A stretch of 32,890 nt of DNA from Lachnospiraceae bacterium (GTDB lineage: Bacteria; Bacillota; Clostridia; Lachnospirales; Lachnospiraceae), in assembly GCA_017938285.1 (NCBI GenBank), contig JAGBBW010000110.1:1-32890 (forward strand), in the 5' to 3' direction. The translations under genes and the position numbers were made by a program. The notes below the pieces were generated by a model. That model was not told the origin of the DNA. It saw only the letters and a program-made list of their open reading frames with translations, and made no database searches. Below, one piece after another: positions 23,688-32,330 of the stretch; position 1 is the first letter of the stretch, and each line of letters opens with the position of its first letter.

Positions 23688-25484
23688 ATGAAGAAGACAA
23701 ATATCATACTTGTATTACTGGCAATGTTAAGTTTACTGGGACTTGGTACGGTAGTTCTGCTGTTTGGCGAAGGCGAGAAGAAGCCGGAAGAATACACAGA
23801 GACACTGGACACGTACAAAGACAATTATGCGGCGGACCTGAGTCTGAATAAGGAAATTGTTGTAAATGTGGAAGAACATTTTTCCAATGCCGGAACGGAA
23901 GGAATATATGACACCACTTTCCAGAATTCTGTCCGTAAAAAAATTGATGCCCTGATTGAGGATAATATTTATACGGAAGATAATCCACTTGTGATTTATA
24001 ATCCGTTTTTAACAAATTCCCAGTCTCTTTATGTATATTTTGAGACGAAAGAGTCGTATGCGGTATCTTATTCCGTACATACACCGGAGGCAGATTATGA
24101 AGATTTTGGAGGTTATGTGGTTCCAAGCCGTCCGGATACCTCCAAGGTGCATGAATTCCAGGTGACAGGTCTGATTCCGGGAGAGACGAATATGGTTACC
24201 ATTCGTATGATGGATGTCAATGGTACCATGAAGATCCGCCGTTTTTATTATTACAATGAAAATAATGTCGCAGCAACTGCAATCACATTGGAAACAGAGC
24301 GGGGAACCAAGGAAGTACAGAATGAAGATAAGACGTTCAGTACGGTATTAGCCAGTGAGGATACTGTGGCAGATGGCATGTTTGTTGTCTTTCCAGCAGA
24401 GAATGAACTTTCTCCGTATCTTCGTGTATTTGACAATGAGGGGGTACAGCGTGCAGAAATTCCATTGGATGAGTTTGGTACGAAGCGGCTGTTAATTTAT
24501 GAAGATTTGATGTTTTACCGGGTATCGGATACCAAACTGGCAGGAGTGAACCGTCTGGGTCAGGTAGTAAAGGTATTTTATGCAGGTCAGTACAGTTTCG
24601 GTGAAGATTACTGTTTCGACAAGAACGACGATATTCTTATGCTGGCTTCGGATAAGCGCCAGAATTCCGTGGACGACTGTGTGATTTTACTGGACAGGGA
24701 AAGTATGGCAGTAACAGAGCTGGTGGATTTAGGAGATCTGTTACCGGAGTATAAGGTAAAGTGTCAGGAAAAAGATGGGGTAAAGGACTGGATTTCCTTA
24801 AATTCCATTGACCTGGTGGAAGGCAACCGTATTCTGCTGAGCGGAGATAAAACAGATACCATTATTAAAATCCGCAGACTGTATAATGATCCGAAGATTG
24901 CGTTTCTGGCGGGTGATGTGGAAGAATTTAAAGACACCCCATATACAGAACTGTTTCTGCGGGTAGACAATGAGTTTGAAATGCACCATGGTCTGAATAT
25001 GGTGGAATACCAGCCATACGACCTGATTCGGGAAACCAGACACTATATCTGTATTTTAAATAATAACGAAGATTATGATTATGCCAAGAAAGAAAAACAT
25101 TTTTCGTATTATTACCGGTATCTGGTGGATGAGGCTGAGGGCGGTATCCGTCTGATGGACAGTATTGTTCTGCCGGAGGCAGTAGATAATGGAAGTATCC
25201 AGTGGTATGGAAATCATCTGGTTATGGCCAGTGATGCCGTAACCGAATTTTATGAGTATGATGAAAAATTCCAGCTGATTACCACATATACCTATAAGGA
25301 ACCGGTAGTAAAGAAGACCGAGGAACAGCAGGAGTTTGAAGAGGATTATCCTCCGGCGGATGGAACCGTGGCTTTCCTGCGTGTATTGAAGCAGGATTTT
25401 ACCGGGTACTATTTTAATGCAAGTCCGGTGATTATCCAGCCGGTGGTAAGTGAAACAGAGGAGACTTTATCTAAGAATGAGTAA
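23688..25484 (+). CDS. Arylsulfotransferase (ASST)-like membrane-anchored protein
   Basis: ATG 23688 follows AAGAGGGG, giving 598 aa. A basic start and a hydrophobic segment (residues ~5-27) form a signal anchor, so the rest is probably outside the cell. The body resembles ASST proteins: a beta-sandwich N-terminal part (NPLVIYNPFLTNSQSLYVYF; HEFQVTGLIPGETN) followed by a propeller-like region. From memory of that family, the active-site segment reads DWxHxN with a downstream arginine; here it is DWISLN (S370) followed by LSGDKTDT. The catalytic histidine and arginine therefore appear lost, and the protein may be a non-catalytic binder. It overlaps the topoisomerase gene by eight bases. Assignment is by pattern only. 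Confidence 0.68.
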   Translation: MKKTNIILVLLAMLSLLGLGTVVLLFGEGEKKPEEYTETLDTYKDNYAADLSLNKEIVVNVEEHFSNAGTEGIYDTTFQNSVRKKIDALIEDNIYTEDNPLVIYNPFLTNSQSLYVYFETKESYAVSYSVHTPEADYEDFGGYVVPSRPDTSKVHEFQVTGLIPGETNMVTIRMMDVNGTMKIRRFYYYNENNVAATAITLETERGTKEVQNEDKTFSTVLASEDTVADGMFVVFPAENELSPYLRVFDNEGVQRAEIPLDEFGTKRLLIYEDLMFYRVSDTKLAGVNRLGQVVKVFYAGQYSFGEDYCFDKNDDILMLASDKRQNSVDDCVILLDRESMAVTELVDLGDLLPEYKVKCQEKDGVKDWISLNSIDLVEGNRILLSGDKTDTIIKIRRLYNDPKIAFLAGDVEEFKDTPYTELFLRVDNEFEMHHGLNMVEYQPYDLIRETRHYICILNNNEDYDYAKKEKHFSYYYRYLVDEAEGGIRLMDSIVLPEAVDNGSIQWYGNHLVMASDAVTEFYEYDEKFQLITTYTYKEPVVKKTEEQQEFEEDYPPADGTVAFLRVLKQDFTGYYFNASPVIIQPVVSETEETLSKNE

Positions 25485-27525
25485 AAAATTATTTATAGCA
25501 GAAAAGCCAAGTGTAGCGCAGGAATTCGCAAAAGCGCTGAAACAGAACTTTTCACGGAAAGACGGCTATCAGGAGTCGGCAGAAAGCGTGGTGACCTGGT
25601 GTATGGGACATCTGGTTACCATGAGCTATCCGGAAAGCTACGATCCGGCATTAAAAAAATGGGCAGTGGAAACACTGCCATTTTTGCCGAAAGAATATAA
25701 GTACGAACTGATTCCGGCAGTGGAAAAGCAGTTTAACATAGTAAAATCCCTGTTAAACCGGGCAGATGTGGACTGTATTTACATCTGCACTGACTCGGGA
25801 CGAGAGGGAGAATATATTTACCGTCTGGTGGATCAGATGGCACAGGTTCCAGCAGAAAAGGAACGCCGCCGTGTCTGGATTGATTCCCAGACAGAGGAAG
25901 AAATTCTGCGTGGTATCAAAGATGCCAGGCTTTGGACGGAATACAACAATCTGTCCGACTCAGCATATCTTAGAGCAAAAGAAGATTACCTGATGGGTAT
26001 CAATTTTTCCAGAATCCTTACGTTGAAGTATGGATATTCCGTGCGGAATTTTATGAAGGCAGAAAAGAACATACCGATTTCCGTAGGCCGTGTCATGACC
26101 TGTGTCCTTGGTATGGTGGTGCGGAGAGAGCGGGAAATCCGCGCCTTTGTAAAAACGCCGTTTTACCGTGTGCTTGCCAGTGTGCAGGCCGGGGACAGTG
26201 AGAGGACCTTTGACGCAGAATTCCGCGCTGTAGAAGGCAGTAAGTATTTCAATCATCCGATGATGTACAAGGAAAATGGGTTTAAGGAAGAAAAAGATGC
26301 CAGAGCTTTGATAGAAAGTCTGCAGGGACTGCCTGCCAGAGTTCATAAGGTGGAGCGAAAGAAGGAAAATAAAAATGCTCCGCTGCTGTTCAATCTGGCA
26401 GAATTGCAGAATGAATGTTCCAAACTATTTAAAATCAGTCCGGATGAGACGTTGAAAATCACCCAGGAATTATATGAAAAAAAGCTGGTGACGTATCCAA
26501 GAACGGATGCCAGGGTGCTGTCCACTGCGGTGGCCAAGGAAATTCATAAAAATATCGGGGGATTGAGAAACTTTGGCCCGGTCGGGGTGTTTGCCACAGA
26601 AATCATGAATAATAAGAGCTATCAGAATCTGGCAAAGACCAGATATGTCAATGATAAGCAGATTACGGACCATTATGCCATTATTCCGACAGGTCAGGGG
26701 CTTTCTGCGCTGAATTCCGTGTCCTCTACGGCAGCAAAGGTATATCAGCTGATTGCCAGACGATTTTTAAGTATTTTTTATCCTCCGGCAGTGTATCAGA
26801 AACTTGCCATTGAACTGCTGATTGGGGAGGAGCATTTCTTTGCCAGCTTTAAGGTGTTGCTGGATGAAGGATATTATAAGGTGGCTGGAAATCCGGGCAG
26901 GAAAAAGTCTGCTGGCGATGGCAAGGCAGAATCCACTGATTCTGAAAATAATGACAATAAAAAAGCAAAGGATAACGGAGAAGAAGAGGAAGAGTTCGGT
27001 ACTGATATGCTGGCCTTGTTCCAGAATATGAAATCCGGCATGCAGCTTCCGGTAAAGGAATTTAACATCAAGGAGGGAGAAACTTCGCCGCCAAAGAGAT
27101 ACAATTCCGGTTCCCTGATTCTTGCTATGGAAAATGCCGGTCAGCTTATCGAAGATGAAGAACTTCGTGCCCAGATAAAGGGCAGCGGTATTGGCACCAG
27201 TGCTACCCGCGCCGAAATTTTAAATAAGCTGATTAAGATTACTTATCTGAATTTAAATAAAAAAAACCAGATTATTACACCAACTTTGCTTGGAGAAGTG
27301 ATTTTTGATGTGGTGGGCAGTTCCATCAAGTCACTGCTGAATGCGGAACTTACCGCCAGTTGGGAAAAAGGTCTGACTTATGTGGCAGAAGGCAGCATTA
27401 CTTCAGAAGAGTACATGCAGAAGCTGGAGGGGTTTGTAAGCCGGATGACCAATGGCGTGAAGAGTCTGAATAACCAGAATTCCCTTGTGCGGCTGTTTAT
27501 GGAGACGGCAAAGAATTATAAGTAA
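25477..27525 (+). CDS. topB: DNA topoisomerase III (type IA)
   Basis: The 682-aa enzyme begins MSKKLFIAEKPSVAQEF at ATG 25477, overlapping the preceding gene by eight bases; GAGGAG upstream is 13 bases away. The Toprim domain has LFIAEKPS and TDSGREGE (105-112), and the catalytic tyrosine is Y340 in LVTYPRTDARVL. KGSGIGTSATRAEIL lies in the C-terminal half. It would nick and pass single DNA strands to relax and decatenate DNA. An acidic low-complexity insert (~residues 470-510, including NGEEEEEFG) interrupts the domain order. Length is near the TopB norm. Coupling to an ASST-like gene is odd and probably reflects shared transcription only. Confidence 0.93.
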   Translation: MSKKLFIAEKPSVAQEFAKALKQNFSRKDGYQESAESVVTWCMGHLVTMSYPESYDPALKKWAVETLPFLPKEYKYELIPAVEKQFNIVKSLLNRADVDCIYICTDSGREGEYIYRLVDQMAQVPAEKERRRVWIDSQTEEEILRGIKDARLWTEYNNLSDSAYLRAKEDYLMGINFSRILTLKYGYSVRNFMKAEKNIPISVGRVMTCVLGMVVRREREIRAFVKTPFYRVLASVQAGDSERTFDAEFRAVEGSKYFNHPMMYKENGFKEEKDARALIESLQGLPARVHKVERKKENKNAPLLFNLAELQNECSKLFKISPDETLKITQELYEKKLVTYPRTDARVLSTAVAKEIHKNIGGLRNFGPVGVFATEIMNNKSYQNLAKTRYVNDKQITDHYAIIPTGQGLSALNSVSSTAAKVYQLIARRFLSIFYPPAVYQKLAIELLIGEEHFFASFKVLLDEGYYKVAGNPGRKKSAGDGKAESTDSENNDNKKAKDNGEEEEEFGTDMLALFQNMKSGMQLPVKEFNIKEGETSPPKRYNSGSLILAMENAGQLIEDEELRAQIKGSGIGTSATRAEILNKLIKITYLNLNKKNQIITPTLLGEVIFDVVGSSIKSLLNAELTASWEKGLTYVAEGSITSEEYMQKLEGFVSRMTNGVKSLNNQNSLVRLFMETAKNYK

Positions 27526-27570
27526 GGGATTGTTTTGGAAAGAAAGTGCTGACTGGAAGATAAGAAATAG

Positions 27571-27622
27571 AAAGCGTACAGGAAACGGCCAGAACGGCTG
27601 GTTTTCTGTACGCTTTGTTTTT
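27571..27622. terminator. Strong terminator after topB, possibly bidirectional
   Basis: AAAGCGTACAGGAAAC (27571-27586) pairs with GTTTTCTGTACGCTTT (27601-27616), one wobble, followed by GTTTTT. It separates topB from the convergent minus-strand membrane gene. Confidence 0.88.
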
Positions 27623-27629
27623 CATGTTG

Positions 27630-27962
27630 TTATTTCTTACGATACTTTTTATCAATCACCAGTGTATAAAACATCATCATTCCAATGCAGGCAAGCATCA
27701 TACCGATAATAGAAACGAGAATTACCGGAAGGATATTTTCAGGGTTCAGCAATGGAAGTCCCAGGGCTGTCAGGATAAGGGCAAATACAATCCAAAGCTT
27801 TCCCATGGCTTTATTATAAGCTTTGACATCGGTTACCTCAAATTGTTCTGCGTTTGCCCAGAAGCCGCAGGGTTTCTGGGCGAAAAAGCACCGGATTCCA
27901 AGAATGAGAAAAAATAATCCTATCAGGGCGTAGATGAGAAAAGCAAACATACCAGGTTCCAT
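27630..27962 (-). CDS. Small integral membrane protein, 110 aa
   Basis: The start MEPGMFAFLIYALIG at 27962 follows AAAGGAGG; a longer frame to 28031 has no site. Three hydrophobic segments (about 5-23, 50-67, 75-97) surround a central NAEQFEVTDVKAYNKAMGKLW. That middle motif resembles small Firmicute membrane families such as DUF3784 or SdpI-like proteins, but the match is weak and no function is given. It lies downstream of the DUF5808-like gene on the same strand, 140 bases away, and may share its transcript. Confidence 0.75.
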   Translation of the reverse strand: MEPGMFAFLIYALIGLFFLILGIRCFFAQKPCGFWANAEQFEVTDVKAYNKAMGKLWIVFALILTALGLPLLNPENILPVILVSIIGMMLACIGMMMFYTLVIDKKYRKK

Positions 27963-28079
27963 GTGTACTACCTCCTTTTTATGGTTCTCTGTAATTATTT
28001 TGTGGTGCGCAGTGGATAAATTACCAGTCACTGTTCTGACATTCAGATTCTACTGTAAATTCGTGCGATCCGCCGGAGG

Positions 28080-28120
28080 CTTCTAAGGAAGCAATGAATT
28101 AATCAGTACTTCCTTAGAAG
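28080..28120. repeat. Inverted repeat CTTCTAAGGAAG / CTTCCTTAGAAG
   Basis: Perfect 12-base arms at 28080-28091 and 28109-28120 flank the stop of the minus-strand membrane gene. The same 12-mer occurs at 22770-22781, over the stop of the LUD gene. Each copy also has its own CTTC/GAAG mini-stem. It may act in transcript ending or stability, although no T-tract follows. Confidence 0.5.
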
Positions 28121-29494
28121 TGATTCATAAATGTTTCGCAGTTCTTCTGCTTTCTCCATACTAAAAATATAATACTTTTCTTTTGTGGTTACAACCAAAA
28201 ACAGTGGATCATACGGGTCCAGACAGACACGGCAGTTGTTGTCAATTCCTTTTACGGTAAAATTTCCTTTATACAGATGCGGGAAATTGGTTCCGGCATT
28301 TTTATAGGTATCCGGCAGTTCAGAAAGCAGTTCCACGGAAAGGATATCTTCCAGCGGAATCTCATATTCTTTTCCGGTATGCCAGGCTTCCACAGTGGTT
28401 TCAGTAAGAACAACTTTTGGGTCAGTAAATTCTTCGTTTTTAAGAAAGACACCGGTGAAAGGCAGAAGGAGCAGCATAATAATTGTAAAGATACTAAGTC
28501 CCATACCAACAGGATGCGCCACGTTGACGGTAGTACCAAGTCCCACACGGGAATTTACCATCAGACTGGAATCGTTTTTGTTATAGTAAAACGCACCATA
28601 AGGCCAGTAATCATCCTCATCTACCAGAATTTCCGAAGGCTGTTCTTTGTTAAGACGCTGCTGTTCCGCACGGATTTTTAATTCCATGCCAAGAGAAAGG
28701 GCAAGGACTGCCAGTGTAAAAAGAGACATGGTTACTAAAAAACTCTTATCAGAGATAAAAAGCAGCAGGGAAGAAAAACCAAAAATAGCGCTGGCCCAGC
28801 TTAAATACAGCCAGAATTTTCCCCAGTAGTATCTGCGGATACGGGTCAGAACAGCGGAAAGAGTGATATCGCTGCTGACACGGTCCGTTTTTTTACGGAG
28901 CATAAAACGGTAAATAAACCAGGACATCAGAATGCAGGAGGAATTGCATAAAACAATAATGCACAATGCAGCCAGGGGACCTTCCACCGGTACTGCCAGT
29001 GGATAGAGCAGCGGAACCAGACTGACGAGCAGTGGCAGCAGAAAATGTACAAAGGTATAGATATTCTGACGTTCTTCAAAAACGGAAGCAAGAGAAGTGT
29101 CAGCAACCTGTATTTTTTTCAGCTCCGGATGATACCAGTTGGCTTTCTTTAAGTCACGTAGTTTCTTTACTGCTCTGCAGTAAGGAATAGACGGAACGAT
29201 AATAATAGCATCCAGCCAGAGCATGATGTAAGACATCTGGATGGAAAAGTACTCCATAAACAGTGCAGGCAGGTAAAGGACCAGCAGCACAAGACAGGTA
29301 ATGTTCAGATTACGGTAAAACTGCTTCCGGATAACGATAACCCGTTCGTCCTCCCAGGCCTCCTTTGGAAGGGTAGTGGATAAAATTAAGTTATTTTTTG
29401 GTTTGCCTTCATTGCGAAGTACAAAATACTGAATGAACAGAACTGGTACAAAGCAGACAGCAAGAAAAATATTTAATGTACTCATCAGATTCAT
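28103..29494 (-). CDS. Multi-pass membrane protein with DUF5808-like and PH-like regions
   Basis: The 463-aa protein starts at 29494, overlapping the GntR gene by four bases (ATGA), after AAGGAGGG. It has about eight to ten hydrophobic segments. Near residues 290-325 it carries EDDYWPYGAFYYNKND and SRVGLGTTVNVAHP, the signature of DUF5808. The C-terminal soluble ~90 residues, after a last hydrophobic segment, look like a bacterial PH-type domain (IPLEDILSVELLSELPDT; NNCRVCLDPYDPLFLVVT). DUF5808 membrane proteins typically sit with GntR/YtrA regulators, as here. The biochemical role is not known; envelope stress or antibiotic response is often proposed for such operons. Confidence 0.82.
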   Translation of the reverse strand: MNLMSTLNIFLAVCFVPVLFIQYFVLRNEGKPKNNLILSTTLPKEAWEDERVIVIRKQFYRNLNITCLVLLVLYLPALFMEYFSIQMSYIMLWLDAIIIVPSIPYCRAVKKLRDLKKANWYHPELKKIQVADTSLASVFEERQNIYTFVHFLLPLLVSLVPLLYPLAVPVEGPLAALCIIVLCNSSCILMSWFIYRFMLRKKTDRVSSDITLSAVLTRIRRYYWGKFWLYLSWASAIFGFSSLLLFISDKSFLVTMSLFTLAVLALSLGMELKIRAEQQRLNKEQPSEILVDEDDYWPYGAFYYNKNDSSLMVNSRVGLGTTVNVAHPVGMGLSIFTIIMLLLLPFTGVFLKNEEFTDPKVVLTETTVEAWHTGKEYEIPLEDILSVELLSELPDTYKNAGTNFPHLYKGNFTVKGIDNNCRVCLDPYDPLFLVVTTKEKYYIFSMEKAEELRNIYESLLRKY

Positions 29495-29877
29495 AAGGTC
29501 CCTCCTTTTTCTAAGGTATCATAAAGCTCATTGCAGGCGGTCAGCAGTTCCTCTTTCGTAACGCCGTCCACATAAAGCTCTGATAATAACAGTTTCAGTG
29601 CGGGATGTTCCGTCAGCGGCGGGTGCTGCGCTGTAACTCTGGCAGGATTAATCATGGCACCGAGTCTCCGGTCGGTAATCAGGTAGCCTTCCTGTTTTAA
29701 CAGCTGGTAAGCTTTATTCACTGTCATGGTGTTGACACCGGTTTCGGCCGCCAGAGTGCGGATAGGCGGAAGTTTTTCACCGGGTTTTAGTTCACCGTTT
29801 GCAATGCCAAGGACAATCTGGTTGCGAATTTGCAGGTAGATCGGTGTGTCCATGGCAAAATCCAGTTTTAGAAGCAT
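29491..29877 (-). CDS. GntR-family transcriptional regulator (YtrA subfamily)
   Basis: The 128-aa regulator MLLKLDFAMDTPIYLQI starts at 29877, after AAAGGAGGA. The winged HTH covers residues ~10-78, with LPPIRTLAAETGVNTMTVNKAYQLL typical of the family. The C-terminal ~50 residues are too short for a FadR or UTRA sensor domain, consistent with YtrA. It is translationally coupled to the DUF5808-like membrane gene, and its promoter overlaps a palindrome at 29909-29931, which suggests autorepression. The effector is unknown. Confidence 0.93.
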   Translation of the reverse strand: MLLKLDFAMDTPIYLQIRNQIVLGIANGELKPGEKLPPIRTLAAETGVNTMTVNKAYQLLKQEGYLITDRRLGAMINPARVTAQHPPLTEHPALKLLLSELYVDGVTKEELLTACNELYDTLEKGGTL

Positions 29878-29908
29878 GGAATCCTCCTTTCGTGGAATGA
29901 TGTCTTGC

Positions 29909-29931
29909 TTGTATTAGTTATAGTAATACAA
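29909..29931. promoter_or_regulatory. Palindromic operator, probable GntR/YtrA binding site
   Basis: TTGTATTA (29909-29916) and TAATACAA (29924-29931) are perfect 8-base inverted arms with a 7-base centre, lying over the -10 box of the minus-strand promoter. This geometry and AT-rich core suit a YtrA-type repressor acting on its own operon. Confidence 0.7.
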
Positions 29932-29948
29932 AACGTACAAAAAGTCAA
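29920..29948 (-). promoter_or_regulatory. Promoter of the gntR-DUF5808 operon
   Basis: On the minus strand TTGACT (29948-29943), 17 bases, then TACTAT (29925-29920), with the -10 box inside the palindrome at 29909-29931. Confidence 0.72.
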
Positions 29949-30126
29949 TACTGTTTTTCCGTTGTTTTATTTTCAGGATGGAATGAGATGGAGGAGCAAA
30001 GAAGAATTGTTTTTTTGTAAAAAATATGATAAAATGAAAAATGTTTCTGTGGAGATCACTCTGAAAAAAACAAAGCAAAAACAGAACTTATATAAATATA
30101 GAGTAAAAAGAAAAGAGGATGTCTTT

Positions 30127-32124
30127 ATGAAATTAAGAAAGAAACTTCTATCAGCGCTGCTGCTGACAGTGATGGTTCTTTTGATGGCAGTGCCGGGTTA
30201 TGCTGCTGCAACGGAAGAAACCGAAGAAGCAAAATCACTGGATTTGCTGTTCATTCACGATATGCATTCCCACTTAAATTCCTTTACTTCCATGCTGGAA
30301 GGGGAAGCAGTGCAGGTGGGAGGTCTTTCCCGCATAATGACTCTGGCAAAGGAACAGTTTATGGTTAATCCGGATACGTTGTTTGTGGACGCAGGAGACT
30401 TTTCCATGGGCACGGTGGTGCAGTCCATTTTTGAAACAGATGCAGCGGAACTGCGTGTGCTGGGTGCACTGGGCATTGAAGCAACCACCATTGGCAATCA
30501 TGAGTTTGACTATGGTCCGGACGGCCTGGCAAATTCCCTGCTGGCAGCGAAAAACAGCGGAGAAAAGGTGCCCGCCCTCGTTATTTCCAATCTGGATATG
30601 GCGGCAACCAAGGCGCAGCCCCAGAGTGACGCCAGAGATGCGCTGCTGGCGGCATTTAAGGTGTATGATGTCAAAGAATATATGATGGTAACCAAGGGTG
30701 ATGTAAATATTGCCATCATGGGGATTTATGGTCTGGATGCGCTGAATTGCTCCCCGTTCTGCGAGCTGGTGTTCAAGGATCCGGTGGAAGGAGCAAGGGC
30801 TACCGTAGCGAAAATTCTGGCAAATGAAGATGCGGATATTATTATCTGTCTGTCCCACAGCGGAACCTGGTCGGATAAATCGAAGTCAGAAGATGAGATT
30901 CTGGCGAAAAATGTGCCGGAAATTGATGTGATTATCAGCGGTCATACCCATACCACCCTGGAAGAGCCGGTTGTCCATGGTACCACTTACATTGGTTCGG
31001 CAGGAGAATATGGAAAATATCTTGGTTCCATGTCCCTGGAACAGCAGGCAGACGGCAGATGGAAGCTGAAAGAATATGAGCTTCTGCCGATTACAGATGA
31101 TGTGCCGCAGGACGAAGAAACCCAGGCGAGGATTGATGATTATCTTGCCAGGATTGATGTGAATTATTTGTCTCTGTATGGATATGAAAGAACCCAGGTG
31201 CTGGCAGAAAATGCGGTGGAATTTGTGGATTCCGGCACGCTTGGTTCCATGCACGTGGAGCGGAATTTGGGGAGTATTATGGCGGATTCCTACCGTTATG
31301 CTGTGGAAAACCTGCCGGACTGGGATGGTGCTCCTGTGGATGTTGCGGTAGTTCCGGCAGGACTGGTGAGGGAAACGTATTCTATCGGTGACATAACAGT
31401 AGAGGATGTATTTAACTCGTTTTCCCTTGGTATCGGCGAAGATGGGCTGGCAGGCTACCCGCTGGTCAGTGTGTATTTTACCGGCGAAGAATTAAAACTG
31501 ATTGCTGAGATTGACGCTTCCATCTCTCCGCTGATGTCCTATGCCAGACTGTATACCAGCGGGCTTCAGTGGACTTATAATCCGCATCGTATGATTTTGA
31601 ACAAAGCCTTTGACTCCCATCTGGTGACCCTTGACGGAGAACGGACAGAAATTGAAAAGGACAAGCTGTACCGCGTGGTTGCAGACCTTTACAGCTTAAA
31701 GCTTCTTGGCTCTGTGACGGACCTGTCCTATGGTCTGCTTTCCATTGTCCCAAAGAATGCAGACGGCACACCGGTGGAAAATTATTCTGACACCATTATT
31801 ATGACAGAAGGCAGGGAAGTAAAGGCCTGGGAGGCAATTGCCAACTACATGGAATCCTTTGCTGACACGGATGGCAACGGAATTCCAAATGTGGATTCCC
31901 GTTATGTTTCTGGCGAGGGCAGAAAGGCAGTGGAAGAGAGTAAAAATATTCTGGACCTTATAAAGAGCCCGAATAAGTTCTTTTTTATGATTGTGGGAAT
32001 TATTCTGGCAGCCTTGTTACTTCTGGTGCTTGTGATTATGATTATTGCAAAGGTGATGAAATTAATTGTGCGGAAAGCAACCGGGAGAGAGAAGGTACGT
32101 CAGGTGAAATTTAAAAAATTATAG
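30127..32124 (+). CDS. Membrane-anchored 5'-nucleotidase / metallophosphoesterase
   Basis: ATG 30127 follows GAGGAT and gives 665 aa. Upstream in-frame ATGs lie in AT-rich non-coding sequence and would bury the signal peptide. A signal peptide (residues 1-27, cleaved near GYAAA) leads to a metallophosphoesterase domain: IHDMHSHL (43-50), VDAGDFSMG (D88, D91), GNHEFDYG (123-130) and SGHTHTTLE near 271. The 5'-nucleotidase C-terminal domain follows (RNLGSIMADSYRYAVE; VVPAGLVRETYSIG; YFTGEELKLIAEID). A C-terminal hydrophobic helix (~616-640) and basic tail anchor it; no LPxTG is seen. It would release phosphate from extracellular nucleotides. Substrate range is not determinable. Confidence 0.92.
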   Translation: MKLRKKLLSALLLTVMVLLMAVPGYAAATEETEEAKSLDLLFIHDMHSHLNSFTSMLEGEAVQVGGLSRIMTLAKEQFMVNPDTLFVDAGDFSMGTVVQSIFETDAAELRVLGALGIEATTIGNHEFDYGPDGLANSLLAAKNSGEKVPALVISNLDMAATKAQPQSDARDALLAAFKVYDVKEYMMVTKGDVNIAIMGIYGLDALNCSPFCELVFKDPVEGARATVAKILANEDADIIICLSHSGTWSDKSKSEDEILAKNVPEIDVIISGHTHTTLEEPVVHGTTYIGSAGEYGKYLGSMSLEQQADGRWKLKEYELLPITDDVPQDEETQARIDDYLARIDVNYLSLYGYERTQVLAENAVEFVDSGTLGSMHVERNLGSIMADSYRYAVENLPDWDGAPVDVAVVPAGLVRETYSIGDITVEDVFNSFSLGIGEDGLAGYPLVSVYFTGEELKLIAEIDASISPLMSYARLYTSGLQWTYNPHRMILNKAFDSHLVTLDGERTEIEKDKLYRVVADLYSLKLLGSVTDLSYGLLSIVPKNADGTPVENYSDTIIMTEGREVKAWEAIANYMESFADTDGNGIPNVDSRYVSGEGRKAVEESKNILDLIKSPNKFFFMIVGIILAALLLLVLVIMIIAKVMKLIVRKATGREKVRQVKFKKL

Positions 32125-32215
32125 CAAAACCGAAACTTTTTCTCAAAAAGGTATTTACGAAACGAACTTTTTGTGCGAAAATAAGTACAGTGCAGAAACA
32201 TGTCGATTTGTAACT

Positions 32216-32233
32216 TTGTTATCAATTTAACAA
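32216..32233. promoter_or_regulatory. Rex-type redox operator
   Basis: TTGTTATCAATTTAACAA matches the clostridial Rex consensus TTGTTAA-N4-TTAACAA at all but one of the fixed positions. It lies 98 bases before the Fe-S scaffold gene, so that gene or its operon may respond to the NADH/NAD+ ratio. No clear -35/-10 pair was identified. Confidence 0.65.
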
Positions 32234-32235
32234 AC

Positions 32236-32267
32236 TGGCATAACAGGAGTCTGTTCCCGATATGCCA
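32236..32267 (+). other. Leader hairpin downstream of the Rex site
   Basis: TGGCATA (32236-32242) pairs with TATGCCA (32261-32267), with an inner ACAG/CTGT stem (32243-32246, 32251-32254). It may lie in the 5' leader of the scaffold gene. No riboswitch class was recognised. Confidence 0.4.
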
Positions 32268-32330
32268 AAAGAAGAATCGTACATCGTTCTGTTTCCAAAA
32301 TCAAAAGATGGATTGAAAGGAGTCCCAAAC

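Noticed and set aside
32136..32150. CTTTTT-CTC-AAAAAG hairpin as terminator of the nucleotidase gene
   Set aside because: The stem is weak and AT-only apart from its ends, and no T-tract follows, so it was not called.
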